A stretch of DNA of 64,000 nt from Nocardia yamanashiensis NBRC 100130 (GCF_001613325.1 NZ_BDCD01000031.1:1-64000); one strand, 5' to 3'. Positions 25,326 to 35,900 are shown, counted from the first letter of the stretch. Numbers and translations: made by a program. Notes: generated from the sequence alone by a model not told the origin.

Positions 25326-26554
25326 ACGCGATTCGCAAGCTGCCGCGCTGGACGCGGCTGGCCGCTGCGGCCGTGGTGGTCGCACTGGCCGGGTACCTGG
25401 TCTACGGGCTGGTCACCGATATCGGCAAGAAGCACATCACCGCCTATTTCCCCTCCACCAACGGGCTGTACGCCCATGACGAGGTGCGGGTGCTGGGCGT
25501 GAAGGTCGGCACCATCGACTCGATCGAGCCCGGCGCCGGCGGCGTGAAAGTGCAGCTCACCGTCGACCGCGGTGTCGATCTCCCGAGCGACGCCAAGGCC
25601 GTGATCGTCTCGCCGTCGCTGGTGTCGGCGCGGTTCATCCAGCTCGCACCCGCCTACACCGGCGGCGCCAAGCTGGGTGACGGCGGCTCGATTCCGTTGG
25701 AGCGCACCGCGATCCCGGTGGAATGGGACGACATCAAGGCCGAACTGACCAAGCTGTCGACCGCGCTCGGACCGATCGGCGAGGACAAGCAGGGCTCCTT
25801 CGGGCGGGCCATCGATACCGCTGCCGCCAACCTCGGCAACGGCAACGCGCAGTCGTTCCGGGACACCCTGACCGAACTGTCGAACACCATGAAGACGCTG
25901 TCGGACGGTCGCAACGACCTCTTCGGCACCATTCGCAATCTGCAGCAGTTCGTCGACGTGCTGTCGAAGTCCAATGAGCAGATCGTGCAGTTCGGTGGCC
26001 GGCTGGCCTCGGTCTCGTCGGTATTGGCAAGTGTGTCCACCGATCTCGGCACGGGGCTGGACAGTCTCGACACCGCGGTCGCCGATGTGAAGCGCTTCCT
26101 GGACAGCCGCGGTGACAACCTCACCGAGAGCGTCCAGCGCCTGGCCGACGTCACCCAGACGCTCGCCGACAAGAAGCCCGAACTTGAGCGCATCATGCAC
26201 TCCGCGCCGACCGCGCTGGTGAACTTCTACCAGCTCTACAAGCCGGCGCAGGGCACGCTGACCGGCACCCTCGCGGTGCCGAACTTCGGCAATCCGGTCG
26301 CCTTCCTCTGCGGCGCCGTCGAGGCCATGGAGGCCGACGACTCGCAGAAGTCCGCCGACCTGTGCAAGGAATACCTGGGCCCGGTGCTGAACTCGCTCAT
26401 GATGAATTACCCGTCGCTGCTGGTGAATCCGGCGACGGAGCAGAACGCCTTCCCCGGGCAGCTCACCTACAGCACCCCGGAGCTGGCGGGACAGGCGTCC
26501 GCCGCGGCGCCGCAGACTCTCGCCGATCTGGTCATGCCGGGAGGAGCACGATGA
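25322..26554 (+). CDS. mce4D: Mce4D substrate-tunnel subunit
   Basis: 410-residue MCE protein: membrane anchor near residues 11-30 (LAAAAVVVALAGYLVYGLV), MCE domain with ITAYFPSTNGLYAHDEVRVLGVKVG, and a long alpha-helical region of Leu/Ser/Asp heptads (FGGRLASVSSVLASVSTDLG and similar). Both ends overlap neighbours by ATGA. Its C-terminal ~100 residues (NFYQLYKPAQGTLTG onward) form the variable cap region seen in Mce D subunits. Confidence 0.92.
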   Translation: MNAIRKLPRWTRLAAAAVVVALAGYLVYGLVTDIGKKHITAYFPSTNGLYAHDEVRVLGVKVGTIDSIEPGAGGVKVQLTVDRGVDLPSDAKAVIVSPSLVSARFIQLAPAYTGGAKLGDGGSIPLERTAIPVEWDDIKAELTKLSTALGPIGEDKQGSFGRAIDTAAANLGNGNAQSFRDTLTELSNTMKTLSDGRNDLFGTIRNLQQFVDVLSKSNEQIVQFGGRLASVSSVLASVSTDLGTGLDSLDTAVADVKRFLDSRGDNLTESVQRLADVTQTLADKKPELERIMHSAPTALVNFYQLYKPAQGTLTGTLAVPNFGNPVAFLCGAVEAMEADDSQKSADLCKEYLGPVLNSLMMNYPSLLVNPATEQNAFPGQLTYSTPELAGQASAAAPQTLADLVMPGGAR

Positions 26555-27786
26555 TGAGCGGGCGACGGATTCGCTTGACCGGCATGGCGATCGGACTGGT
26601 CGCCGCGCTCGGCACCGCCGGCTGTCAGTGGGACGGACTGAACTCGGTGCCGGTGCCGGGGCAGATCGGCACCGGCGACGGCTCCTGGTCGGTGGACATC
26701 CAGATGCCGAATGTCACCATGCTGACCCAGAATTCGCCGGTCAAGGTGAACGACGTGACCGTCGGCACCGTCACCGGCATCCGGGTCGAAGGCTGGCACG
26801 CGCTGGTCACCGTCGGCTTGGACAAGGGCGTGCAACTGCCCGCCAACGCGGAGGCGAAGATCGGCCAGACCAGCTTGCTGGGGAGTAATCACATCGAGCT
26901 GGCCGCGCCGAAGGACAAGCCCGCGGAAGGCACCCTGAAGGGTGGCGACGTGATCCCGCTGGCGCGGGCCGGCGCCTACCCGACCACCGAGCAGACTCTG
27001 TCCGCGCTGTCGGTGGTGCTCAACGGCGGCGGCATGTCCCAGGTGGAGACCATCACCAAGGAACTCAATGCCGCCTTCACCGGGCGCACCGACGCCATCC
27101 GCGATCTGCTGCCGCAGCTGAACGAGCTGGCCGGCACGCTGGATCAGCAGACCGGCGACATCATCGCCGCCATGGGCGGGCTGGATCGCGTGGCCGGGAC
27201 CCTGTCCAATCAGAAGGACCAGGTCACCGCCGCCATCACCACCATCCACCCGGCGCTCACCGTGCTCGCCGACCGGCGTGCCGACATCACCAAAGCCCTT
27301 ACCTCGCTGGGTGATCTGAGCACGATCGTGCAGCGGATCATCGATCAGGCCGGCGACAACCTGAAGGCCGACATCGCGAATCTGGAACCGGCGCTGCAGA
27401 CGCTGGCCTCCACCGGCGACAAGCTCGCCACCTCGCTGGAATGGCTGCTCAGCTTCCCGTTCCCGATCCGGAACATCGACAAGGTGATCCTGGGCGACTA
27501 CATGAACCTCTGGATGACGGTCGACCTCACCGGGGCCCGGCTGGACTCCAACTGGCTCACCGGCACGCCGCTGGGCGGCGCGTTCGGCGGCGCCCAGGCC
27601 ACCCTCGGCTACGGGGTGCCGCCCACGGCCGTGGGCAAGGGCAATCCGATCACCGATCCGCTGCAACCGAAGGCCGAGTCGACCAGCCCGTCGCCGACCA
27701 TTCCCGGATTGCCCGCCATTCCGGGTCTGCCGGCCATTCCGGGTCTGACCGTTCCCGCTGATTCGCAAGGGGGTGCCGGACGATGA
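26551..27786 (+). CDS. mce4E: Mce4E lipoprotein subunit (LprN-like)
   Basis: 411-residue MCE protein with a lipoprotein-type signal: LTGMAIGLVAALGTAGC, Cys25 being the predicted lipidated residue. E subunits of Mce systems are the lipoproteins (LprN in Mce4). The MCE domain includes VKVNDVTVGTVTGIRVEGW, and LVTVGLDKGVQLPANAEAKIG. The C-terminus ends in a Pro-rich tandem repeat of GLPAIP units (about residues 385-400) that could span the cell wall. ATG 26551 overlaps the mce4D stop by ATGA; a second ATG follows immediately. Confidence 0.92.
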   Translation: MMSGRRIRLTGMAIGLVAALGTAGCQWDGLNSVPVPGQIGTGDGSWSVDIQMPNVTMLTQNSPVKVNDVTVGTVTGIRVEGWHALVTVGLDKGVQLPANAEAKIGQTSLLGSNHIELAAPKDKPAEGTLKGGDVIPLARAGAYPTTEQTLSALSVVLNGGGMSQVETITKELNAAFTGRTDAIRDLLPQLNELAGTLDQQTGDIIAAMGGLDRVAGTLSNQKDQVTAAITTIHPALTVLADRRADITKALTSLGDLSTIVQRIIDQAGDNLKADIANLEPALQTLASTGDKLATSLEWLLSFPFPIRNIDKVILGDYMNLWMTVDLTGARLDSNWLTGTPLGGAFGGAQATLGYGVPPTAVGKGNPITDPLQPKAESTSPSPTIPGLPAIPGLPAIPGLTVPADSQGGAGR

Positions 27787-29192
27787 AGCTCACCAAATTC
27801 GTCAAGGTGCAGCTGGCCATCTTCTCGGTGCTGACCATCATCGGCCTGACCGCCATGGCCGGTAGCTACGTGCACGTGCCGGCCATGTTCGGCATCGGAA
27901 GATATGACGTCACAGTCCAATTGGCGGCTACCGGCGGGCTGTACCAGACCGCCAACGTGTCCTATCGCGGCACCAATGTGGGCAAGGTTTCCGATATCAC
28001 CCTGACTCCGCAGGGGGCTGCGGCGAAGCTGTCCATCGACAGCGACTACAAGATCCCCAGTGATGTGCGGGCTTATGTCAAGAGCGTCTCGGCGGTCGGT
28101 GAACAGTACGTCGACCTGATTCCGGCCGATGACGCCAAAGGCGGGACGCTGCACGATGGTTCGGTGATTCCGGTCGAGCGCACCCAGCTGCCGCAGGACG
28201 TGGGCGCGATGCTGGATCAGGCCGACCGGCTGCTGTCCACGGTCGCCGACACCAAGCTGCAGGAAGTCATCGAGGCGGCGTTCACGGCGTTCAACGGCGC
28301 CGGACCGGATCTGCAGCGCTTCATCGACTCCGCCTCGCTGCTGGTGCAGGAGGCGCAGGCGAACACCGAACAGACCAAGGACCTGCTGGCCAAGCTCGGC
28401 CCGCTGCTCGACACCCAGGTGCAGTCCGATGAGTCGGTCCGCAGCTGGACCCGGGACCTGGCCACCCTGACCGATCAGCTGCGCGAGCACGATCCGTCGC
28501 TGCGACAGCTGTTGCAGCGCACGCCCGCCGCGGCCCAGCGGGTCACCCAGACCTTCCAGGACCTGAAGCCCACCATGCCGCTGCTGCTGGCCAATATGGT
28601 CAGCGTCGGACAGGTCGGCGTGACCTATCACGCCGGTATCGAACAGGTGCTGGTCGTGTACCCGCCGCTGCTCGCGGGCCTGCTCACCGCCATTCGCGGA
28701 CCGGTGCAGTACGGCGCGATGGTCGACTTCATGCTCGGCCTCAACGATCCGCCCGGCTGCTTGACCGGCTTCCTGCCGGCCGACCAGCGGCGGTCCCCGG
28801 CCGATCTCAGCCCGGCCGACACCCCGGACAACCTGTACTGCAAGGTCGCGCAGAACGCGAAGGAAGCGGTACGCGGTATCCGCAACACCCCCTGTATGGA
28901 AGTGCCGGGCAAGCGCGCTCCGACGCCGGAGCTGTGCCGCGACCCCAATGGTTACCAGCCCGTGGGCGACAACCCGCCCACCGGTCAGCCGCGGGCAGTG
29001 GACAACAACGGACAACCCAAAGAGAATCTGCTTGGCAACCAACCGGCAGCCTTCTATGGTCAGTCGGATCCGAAGACGGGTACATTCCTCGGACCCGATG
29101 GCCGTACGTATCGGCAAGGCGATATCGGTCCCGATGGGACCAGTAGAGTGCCGTCGAGTTGGCAGGAAATGCTTGAGGAGCAGTTACGATGA
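27783..29192 (+). CDS. mce4F: Mce4F substrate-tunnel subunit
   Basis: 469-residue MCE protein, the longest of the set. N-terminal anchor (LAIFSVLTIIGLTAMAGSYV), MCE domain with LYQTANVSYRGTNVGKVSDI, helical middle region, and a Cys-containing C-terminal domain (DNLYCKVAQNAKEAVRGIRN; TPELCRDPNGYQPVGDNPPT) followed by a Gly/Pro/Asn-rich tail. Cys pairs in the tail probably form extracytoplasmic disulfides. Overlaps mce4E and the next gene by ATGA. Confidence 0.92.
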   Translation: MKLTKFVKVQLAIFSVLTIIGLTAMAGSYVHVPAMFGIGRYDVTVQLAATGGLYQTANVSYRGTNVGKVSDITLTPQGAAAKLSIDSDYKIPSDVRAYVKSVSAVGEQYVDLIPADDAKGGTLHDGSVIPVERTQLPQDVGAMLDQADRLLSTVADTKLQEVIEAAFTAFNGAGPDLQRFIDSASLLVQEAQANTEQTKDLLAKLGPLLDTQVQSDESVRSWTRDLATLTDQLREHDPSLRQLLQRTPAAAQRVTQTFQDLKPTMPLLLANMVSVGQVGVTYHAGIEQVLVVYPPLLAGLLTAIRGPVQYGAMVDFMLGLNDPPGCLTGFLPADQRRSPADLSPADTPDNLYCKVAQNAKEAVRGIRNTPCMEVPGKRAPTPELCRDPNGYQPVGDNPPTGQPRAVDNNGQPKENLLGNQPAAFYGQSDPKTGTFLGPDGRTYRQGDIGPDGTSRVPSSWQEMLEEQLR

Positions 29193-30031
29193 GCAACACC
29201 CCAGCAGCCGGAAGTCGTACTCGGCGGCGCGCCACCCGTGAGGTCGGCCCGCCGGTGGAGGACGAGCTCGGCGGCGTCGCGGACCGGGCAACCGGCTCCG
29301 AGACGGTCGAGCGCACCGAGTCCGCTGGGGTAGCCGCTCCGTCGGACGCGCCGGAGCAGACCGCTCCGGTCGCGACCGAACCGGAGCCGGTCATCGCGTC
29401 GGCGCCCGAACCCCCGGTCGCCGCAACAACTTCCGTGGTCGAGCTGACCAAGACCGGCGCCGCGCCCGTGACCGCTGTTCCGGCCGCCGCCGGTGCGGAT
29501 GCGGACGAGACGCCGAAGGCCAAGTCGCGCAATCCGTTCGGATCGCTGGACAAGCTCGGCGTGGCGGCGGCGATCGTCGCCCTGGTGTCCACGCTGGTGC
29601 TCATCGGCTCCGGCGGCGTGTACTTCTATCACGAGCGCCGGGCCGACGCCCTCGCCGATCGGCGCACCGAGTACATCCAGGTCGCCAAGCAGGCCGTCAT
29701 CAACCTGACTACGGTCAAGGACGGCACCGCCGGTGAGGACATCGATCGGCTGCTCGCGGTCTCGTCCGGTTCGCTGAAGGACGAGTACACGCAGAACAAG
29801 GATCTGTACAAGGCGGTCTTCCAGCAGGTCAAGATCCAGTCCACCGGGGTGGTGCTCGACGCCGCCATCGAGAGCGACGACGCCGATTCGGCGCGCATCC
29901 TGGTGCTGGCGCAGCAGACCATCTCCAATGCGGGCCTCGACAAGCCGCAGCAGAAGGACTACCGCTTCCGGGTGACGGTCAGCCGCAACGGTGGCAGCGT
30001 CACCGCATCGAAACTGGAGTTCGTGGCATGA
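29189..30031 (+). CDS. Mce-associated membrane protein, Rv3493c-like
   Basis: 280-residue protein. The first ~115 residues are disordered and rich in Glu, Pro, Ala and Thr; a single membrane helix follows (LGVAAAIVALVSTLVLIGSGGVYFY, split here at about residues 129-153). The remaining ~130 residues form an NTF2-like extracytoplasmic domain typical of Mce-associated (Mas) proteins, which in mycobacteria stabilise Mce complexes. Corresponds to Rv3493c at the end of mce4. ATGA overlap with mce4F and with the next gene. Confidence 0.87.
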   Translation: MSNTPAAGSRTRRRATREVGPPVEDELGGVADRATGSETVERTESAGVAAPSDAPEQTAPVATEPEPVIASAPEPPVAATTSVVELTKTGAAPVTAVPAAAGADADETPKAKSRNPFGSLDKLGVAAAIVALVSTLVLIGSGGVYFYHERRADALADRRTEYIQVAKQAVINLTTVKDGTAGEDIDRLLAVSSGSLKDEYTQNKDLYKAVFQQVKIQSTGVVLDAAIESDDADSARILVLAQQTISNAGLDKPQQKDYRFRVTVSRNGGSVTASKLEFVA

Positions 30032-30516
30032 GATTCGACAAGCGCACCGTGCTCTTCGCCGCCGCCGGGATCCTGTTCACCGCCGCCGTGGTCATCTCCT
30101 CGCTGGTCGGCTGGCAGTTCTGGTCGGATCGGCAAGGGGAACAGGCCCGTTCGGAAGCGGTCGCGGCCGCCGGCGAGACCGTCGAGGCACTGTTCTCCTA
30201 CGACTACGGCACCGCCGAGCGGGAACTGCCCAAGGCTGCCGATCATCTGACCGGCGACTTCCGCGACACCTACCTCACGCTGATCGAGAAGTCGGTGATC
30301 CCCGGCGCCAAGGAGAAGCAGCTCACGGTGCGCGCCACCGTGCAGGCCACCGGCGTGATCAGCTCGTCCAAGGACGCGGCGACCGTGCTGGTGTACGCGA
30401 ACCAGGTGACCACCAGCGGTACCCAGCCGCAGGGCACCATCACCAGCTCCCGCGTGCGCGTGGAGCTCACCAAGAATCACGATCGGTGGCTGGCCGAGGC
30501 GGTCACCCCGGTCTGA
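30028..30516 (+). CDS. Mce-associated membrane protein, Rv3492c-like
   Basis: 162-residue protein with an N-terminal membrane helix (VLFAAAGILFTAAVVISSLVG) and one NTF2-like domain (EALFSYDYGTAERELPKAAD onward). It is the second Mce-associated protein, equivalent to Rv3492c, and the last gene of the mce4 operon: it is followed by a strong terminator. The start overlaps the previous stop by ATGA. Confidence 0.87.
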   Translation: MRFDKRTVLFAAAGILFTAAVVISSLVGWQFWSDRQGEQARSEAVAAAGETVEALFSYDYGTAERELPKAADHLTGDFRDTYLTLIEKSVIPGAKEKQLTVRATVQATGVISSSKDAATVLVYANQVTTSGTQPQGTITSSRVRVELTKNHDRWLAEAVTPV

Positions 30517-30540
30517 TCGGATCGACCGGCAATCCGGGGG

Positions 30541-30574
30541 AACGCGCGCGGTAGGCACCGCGCGCGTTTTCTTT
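30541..30574 (+). terminator. Terminator of the mce4 operon
   Basis: 12-bp perfect stem (30541-30552 and 30557-30568) with loop AGGC, followed by TTCTTTT. A textbook intrinsic terminator separating mce4 from the PKS cluster. Confidence 0.88.
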
Positions 30575-30631
30575 TGCAATTGCATTCTCGACTTCGGTTG
30601 GGGCACAACGTAATTCGACGGACAACCAAAC

Positions 30632-30645
30632 AAGAACCTGTTACA
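30632..30645. promoter_or_regulatory. KstR-like box in front of the PKS cluster
   Basis: AAGAACCTGTTACA matches TnnAACnnGTTnnA except for the first base. TACAGT (30642-30647), overlapping its end, resembles a -10 element, and ATG 30670 follows after GGGAGGGAG. The box suggests the accessory cluster joins the sterol regulon. Confidence 0.6.
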
Positions 30646-30669
30646 GTCAGGTTCGGGGAGGGAGTTCGC

Positions 30670-31992
30670 ATGGAATACGACGTCGTCATCGTCGGGGCTG
30701 GATTGGCCGGATGCGGTGCGGCAATTCTCTTGGCGCGCAATGGATTCAGGGTTGCGTTGCTGGAAGCCCATCGAAACGCGCACGAATACAAACGGCTGTG
30801 CACGCATTCGATCCGATCCAGCGCGGTACCCACCATGCGCCGCCTCGGGATCGAGGACGCCGTGCGCGCCGCGGGCGCGGTACCGGCGATCGACAATCAC
30901 TGGACCAGATTCGGCTGGCTCACCGATCCGGGTGCGGACGACAGACCCGCACATGGGTACAACATTCGACGACAGACCCTGGACCCGCTCGTTCGCGATA
31001 TCGCGGCGCGCACGTCCGGGGTCGATCTCGTTCTGGGGGCCAAAGCGGTCGCGCTGGAGCTCGATGGCGACGGCCGTGCGGAAGGCGTCACCGTGTTGGA
31101 AAATGGTGCCCCACGGCATATTTCGGCCCGGCTGGTGGTGGGCGCGGACGGTCGGCATTCGCGGGTGGCCGCGCTGGCCGGGCTCACCGCCCGCGAGTTG
31201 CCCAACCGGCGGTTCATCTATTACGCCTACTACACCGGTGTGGAGATACCCGCGGGCCGGGAGCTGCGAACCTGGCTGCTGGAACCGGACGTCCTGTCGG
31301 TCACCCTCAACGACGACGGAATCGTCGGCGTCGGAGGGCTTTTCGACAAGGACGGACTCGCCGAGTTCGACGACGGCGATCGGGCCGAGGCGCTGCTTCG
31401 CAAGTTCGACGGCGTCGCGGACGCACCGGATTTCCGCGGCGCCACCCGGATCGGCCCGGTGATCGGCACCCGGGACTATCCGAGCATCATCCGGGACCGG
31501 CTCACCGCGCCCGGGGTGGCCCTGATCGGCGATGCCGCCATGGTCACCGACCCGCTGGTCGGCACCGGCTGCGGCTGGGCGTTCCAATCCGCCGAATGGC
31601 TCGCCGACGCCGTTCGAGAACCATTGCGGCGCAAGGATCCGAGGGGCATCGACGGCGCTGCCCGCCGCTATCAACGCACGCACCGGACCCGGCTGCTACT
31701 GCATCAGCACGCAGCCGTCGACTTCAGCCGGCGGCGTGAATTCTTCCCCATCCTGGCGGCCTACTATGCCGCCGCGTGCGCGGACGCCGATGTCGCCGCA
31801 CGATTCTTCGCGGTAGGAACCCGCAACCGCTCCCCGCTGACCCTCCTCGCCCCGAGCATCGTGGCGAAGGTCCTAGCCGTGAATATCCGGCGTTGGCGGC
31901 ATGCGGCGGTGCGAACAAAGGAGACGGCTTGGCAGGCAACGAATGGACCATCGACGACATCCCCGACCAATCCGGGCGCTCGTTCATCGTGA
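30670..31992 (+). CDS. FAD-dependent monooxygenase/oxidoreductase of the PKS cluster
   Basis: 440-residue class A flavoprotein. It has the N-terminal dinucleotide-binding motif VVIVGAGLAGCGAAILLARNG, an RLVVGADGRHSRVA segment (DG motif, NADPH/FAD) and the second FAD motif GVALIGDAAMVTDPLVGTGCG. The fold covers aromatic or polyketide hydroxylases and geranylgeranyl-reductase-like enzymes. Preceded by GGGAGGGAG and a KstR-like box. The last 64 nt overlap the next gene. It probably hydroxylates or epoxidises the product of the PKS pathway; the substrate is unknown. Confidence 0.82.
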   Translation: MEYDVVIVGAGLAGCGAAILLARNGFRVALLEAHRNAHEYKRLCTHSIRSSAVPTMRRLGIEDAVRAAGAVPAIDNHWTRFGWLTDPGADDRPAHGYNIRRQTLDPLVRDIAARTSGVDLVLGAKAVALELDGDGRAEGVTVLENGAPRHISARLVVGADGRHSRVAALAGLTARELPNRRFIYYAYYTGVEIPAGRELRTWLLEPDVLSVTLNDDGIVGVGGLFDKDGLAEFDDGDRAEALLRKFDGVADAPDFRGATRIGPVIGTRDYPSIIRDRLTAPGVALIGDAAMVTDPLVGTGCGWAFQSAEWLADAVREPLRRKDPRGIDGAARRYQRTHRTRLLLHQHAAVDFSRRREFFPILAAYYAAACADADVAARFFAVGTRNRSPLTLLAPSIVAKVLAVNIRRWRHAAVRTKETAWQATNGPSTTSPTNPGARSS

Positions 31993-32834
31993 CCGGCGCC
32001 GGCAGCGGTATCGGTACCGAGACGGCGCGGGTGCTGGCGGCGCGCGGCGCCCGGGTCGTGCTGGCCTGCCGGGATATCGAGAAGGCGCGGCCGGTCGCGG
32101 CCGAGCTGGGTGCGCGCGCCGAACTGCGGCGGCTGGATCTGTCGGATCTCGGTTCGGTCTGGGAATTCGCCGCGAACTGCGAGCCGGTGGATACCGTGAT
32201 CGCCAATGCCGGCGTCTCCACGATTCCCAAACGCCTGACCCCAGACGGCATCGAATTGCAGTTCGCCACCAACCATCTGGGCCATTTCGCCCTGATCACC
32301 GCGCTGCTCGGGCGGATTCGCGATCGAGTGGTCGTGGTGTCGAGCATGACCTATCGATTCACCGGCCTGCTGCACCTGGGCCGGCTCGACTACGACGATC
32401 CGGCTTTCGAACGGCGGTCGTATTCGCCGTTCGGCGCGTACTGCCAGTCGAAGCTCGCCAATCTGCTGTTCGTACGAGAACTGCGGAATCGGCTGGCGGA
32501 CAGTGGATCCAGCGTGCGTGCGCTGGCGGTGCATCCGGGTATCTGCCGGACCACCGCCGGTATGCACACCGGCACCCGCTCGGGTGACATTGCCTGGGAA
32601 CTGATCACCCGGGCCGTCGGGCAGGACGCCGACCGCGGGGCCTGGCCCTCGTTGTACGCGGCGACCGCGGCCGGCCTGACCAGCGGCTCCTACTACGGCC
32701 CCGGCGGTTTCCTGGGCATGACCGGCCCTCCGGCACGAACCCGGCTGGCCCGCGCGGCCCGTGACGACCGGCGGGCCGCGGAACTCTGGCGCCGATCCGA
32801 ACAGCTCCTGCACGAGCACCGAAGCCTGCACTGA
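31929..32834 (+). CDS. Short-chain dehydrogenase of the PKS cluster (first copy)
   Basis: 301-residue SDR of the retinol-dehydrogenase-like type. TGAGSGIGTETARVLA is the cofactor motif and VVLACRDIEKAR follows the acidic NADP-selecting region; NAG and YCQSKLANLLF (Tyr-x-x-x-Lys) are present. The only reasonable start is TTG 31929, with AAAGGAGA just upstream; it lies inside the end of the FAD monooxygenase gene, so translation is coupled. It resembles the SDR at 44280, and both may derive from one duplication. Role: oxidation or reduction of an alcohol/ketone on the polyketide or sterol-like substrate (inference). Confidence 0.82.
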   Translation: MAGNEWTIDDIPDQSGRSFIVTGAGSGIGTETARVLAARGARVVLACRDIEKARPVAAELGARAELRRLDLSDLGSVWEFAANCEPVDTVIANAGVSTIPKRLTPDGIELQFATNHLGHFALITALLGRIRDRVVVVSSMTYRFTGLLHLGRLDYDDPAFERRSYSPFGAYCQSKLANLLFVRELRNRLADSGSSVRALAVHPGICRTTAGMHTGTRSGDIAWELITRAVGQDADRGAWPSLYAATAAGLTSGSYYGPGGFLGMTGPPARTRLARAARDDRRAAELWRRSEQLLHEHRSLH

Positions 32835-32948
32835 CCAGTCCGATCGACAACTGACAAACCGACAAAATCGAACATTCGCCCCGAGTCCGAGCTGACCACA
32901 GTCACTCGGTGGGTCGAGTGCGCCCTGAATCAGGAGGGGGAACTCCAC

Positions 32949-35900
32949 TTGTCCGCCGATGCCAAACTCCGTAACTATCTGGAGCGCGTTACCAGCGAAT
33001 TGCGCTCCACCCGAACGCGTTTGAGCGCACTGGAAGAAGCCCGCAGCGAACCCGTCGCCATAGTGGGAATGGCCTGCCGCTTTCCCGGTGGCATAGATAC
33101 TCCCGGAAAGCTCTGGGAAACAGTGCTTTCCGGGCGAGAGACGGTAGGCCGCTACCCGGAGGATCGCGGCTGGGATCTCGACACGCTTTTCGACGACGAT
33201 CCGGCGCACCGGGGCACCACTTACGCCCGGCACGGCTCGTTCATCGACAATGCCGCGGATTTCGACGCCGCCTTCTTCGGTATGTCGCCCCGGGAAGCCC
33301 GGGTCACCGATCCGCAGCACCGGCTGCTGCTCGAAACCAGCTGGGAGGCACTGGAATCGGCGACGATCGATCCGGTCTCGCTGGTCGGCAGCGATACCGC
33401 CGTGTACCTGGGTGCCATCGTCGACGAGTACGGCGACCGGCTGCGCGATCCGCGCGGCAGCATGGGCGAATACGAGGGCCAGGTCATGCTGGGCAACTCG
33501 CGCGGCGTGCTGTCCGGCCGGGTCTCGTACACGCTCGGGCTCGAAGGCCCCGCCGTCACCCTCGACACCGCGTGTTCGTCCTCGCTGGTGGCACTGCACC
33601 TGGGTGTGCAGGCGCTGCGGGCCGGGCAGACCGCAATGGCCCTGGTCGGTGGCGCGACCGTGATGTCCACGCCGGCTTTCGTTCTGGAGTTCTCCCGCAT
33701 GCAGGGCCTGGCTCCGGACGGGCGCAGCAAGGCGTTCGGTGCGGGAGCCGACGGTATGGGCCTGGGCGAGGGCGTCGGGGTGCTCGTGCTCGAACGGCTG
33801 TCCGACGCACAGCGACTCGGCCATCCGGTGCTGGCCCTCGTTCGTGGCTCGGCGATCAATCAGGACGGTGCGTCGAACGGGCTGACTGCGCCGAGCCGGC
33901 AGGCGCAGCAGAAGCTGATCCGGAGCGCGCTCGCCGATGCCCAGCTCACCGCCGCCGATATCGATGTCATCGAAGCGCACGGCACCGGCACCCCCCTCGG
34001 CGATCCGATCGAGGCGGCGGCGCTGATCAATACCTACGGCGCCGCGCACACCCCCGACCATCCGCTGCTGCTCGGCTCGGTGAAGTCGAACATCGGCCAT
34101 TCGCAGGCCGCCGCCGGTATGGCGGGTGTGATCAAGATGGTGCACGCCATGAGATCCGGTCTGCTGCCGCGCACTCTGCACGCCGACCCGGTCAGTGACC
34201 TGATCGATTGGGATGCGGGCAATATCCGGGTGCTGCGGGAGAACCGGGCGTGGCCGGCCGCCGGTGCGCCGCGGCGGGCCGCCGTGTCCTCCTTCGGCGT
34301 CAGCGGGACGAACGCGCATGTCGTGCTCGAAGGCGCACCGGATCCGGTGGCGGCAGCCGTGGACGGCTCGGCCGACCCGGCGCAGCTGCCCTGGCTGTTG
34401 TCGGCGAAGACGCCGGCCGCCTTGGCCGGACAAGCGCGCCGCCTGCGGGAATTCCTCGACGATCAGCCCGGTGCCCGCCCGGTCGACATCGCGCGCTCAC
34501 TGGTCACCACCCGCACCGCGTTTCCCCATCGCGCTGCCTTCGTCGCGTCCGATCTCGCGACCGCCGCGGCGTGCCTGGAGGCGATCGAACACGGGCATCC
34601 ACATCCGGCGGTGACCGGCGGTCGCGCCGGTGAACGCGAGGTCGTATTCGTCTTCCCCGGCCAGGGTTCGCAGTGGCGGGAGATGGGCCGCGAACTCCTG
34701 GACAGCGCACCGGTGTTCGCCGCCCGGATCGCCGAATGCGCTGCCGCCCTGGCCCCTTGGGTGGAGTGGGACCTGGAGCAGGTGCTGCGCGGCGTGGACG
34801 GCGCGCCGGGGCTGGACCGCGTGGATGTCGTGCAACCGGCCTTGTTCTCGGTGATGGTGTCCCTGGCCGCGTTGTGGCGATCCCTGGGCGTGGAACCGGG
34901 CGCGGTGATCGGGCACTCGCAGGGCGAGATCGCGGCGTTGTGCGTGGCCGGCGGACTGAGCCTGGAGGCGGCGGCCCGCATCGTCGCAGTGCGCAGCCGG
35001 GCGCTGACCCGGCTGTCGGGCAGTTGCACCATGGCCGCGCTGGCGGTGGACGCGGAGCGGGCGCGGAACCTGCTCGCGGAGTACGGCGATGATGTCGCCA
35101 TCGCGGCGCACAACGGCCCGCGGGCGGTCGTGATATCCGGTCCGGTGCCGGCGCTGGAACGAATCGTGGCGCGCTGCCAGGCCGATGGTTTCGACGCGCG
35201 CGTCATCGACGTGGACTACGGGTCGCATTCGGCGCAGGTCGAACAGATCCGGCCGGACCTGGACGAGCTGCGGCAGGTCGAGGCCGGCGAATTCGATCTC
35301 AGGTTCTTCTCCGCCCTGCACGGCCGCCGCACCGAGCCCGGCGAGGTCAGCGGTGCGTACTGGTACGAGAACCTGCGCCACCCGGTCGAATTCGACGCGG
35401 CGGTGCGGGCGGCGATGGCGGCCGGATTCGACACCTTCGTCGAGGTCAGTCCGCATCCGGTGCTGTTGCCCGCGATCGAGTCGATCGGAGAGGACGAGGG
35501 GGCGACGGTCACCACCGTGGGCACCCTCCGCCGTGACGACGGCGGGATGACGCGGCTGCTCACCTCCGCCGGTCAATTGCACTGCGCGGGTGTGGAAGTC
35601 GACTGGCAGCCTTGCTTCGGGCAGCCCGGGGGCGCGGTGGTGCTGCCGACCTATGCGTTCGACCGGAAGCGGTTCTGGGTGGACCCGCCGCGTGCGCTGG
35701 GCGCGACGCCCGGCATCGAGAACGTGGAACATCCGGTGCTGACCGGACGGGCCCGGGTGGCGGCCACCGGCGAGTGCCTCTACTTCGGTTCGGTGTCACT
35801 GCGCACGCAGAGCTGGCTCGCCGATCATGCGGTACAGGGCCGGATCCTGTTCCCCGGCACCGCTTTCCTGGAACTCGCGGCCTTCGTCGCTGATCAGCTC

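Noticed and set aside
31764..34433. Minus-strand open frame of about 890 codons opposite the SDR and PKS KS domain
   Set aside because: Antisense shadow of recognised genes; no recognisable domain, no ribosome binding site.
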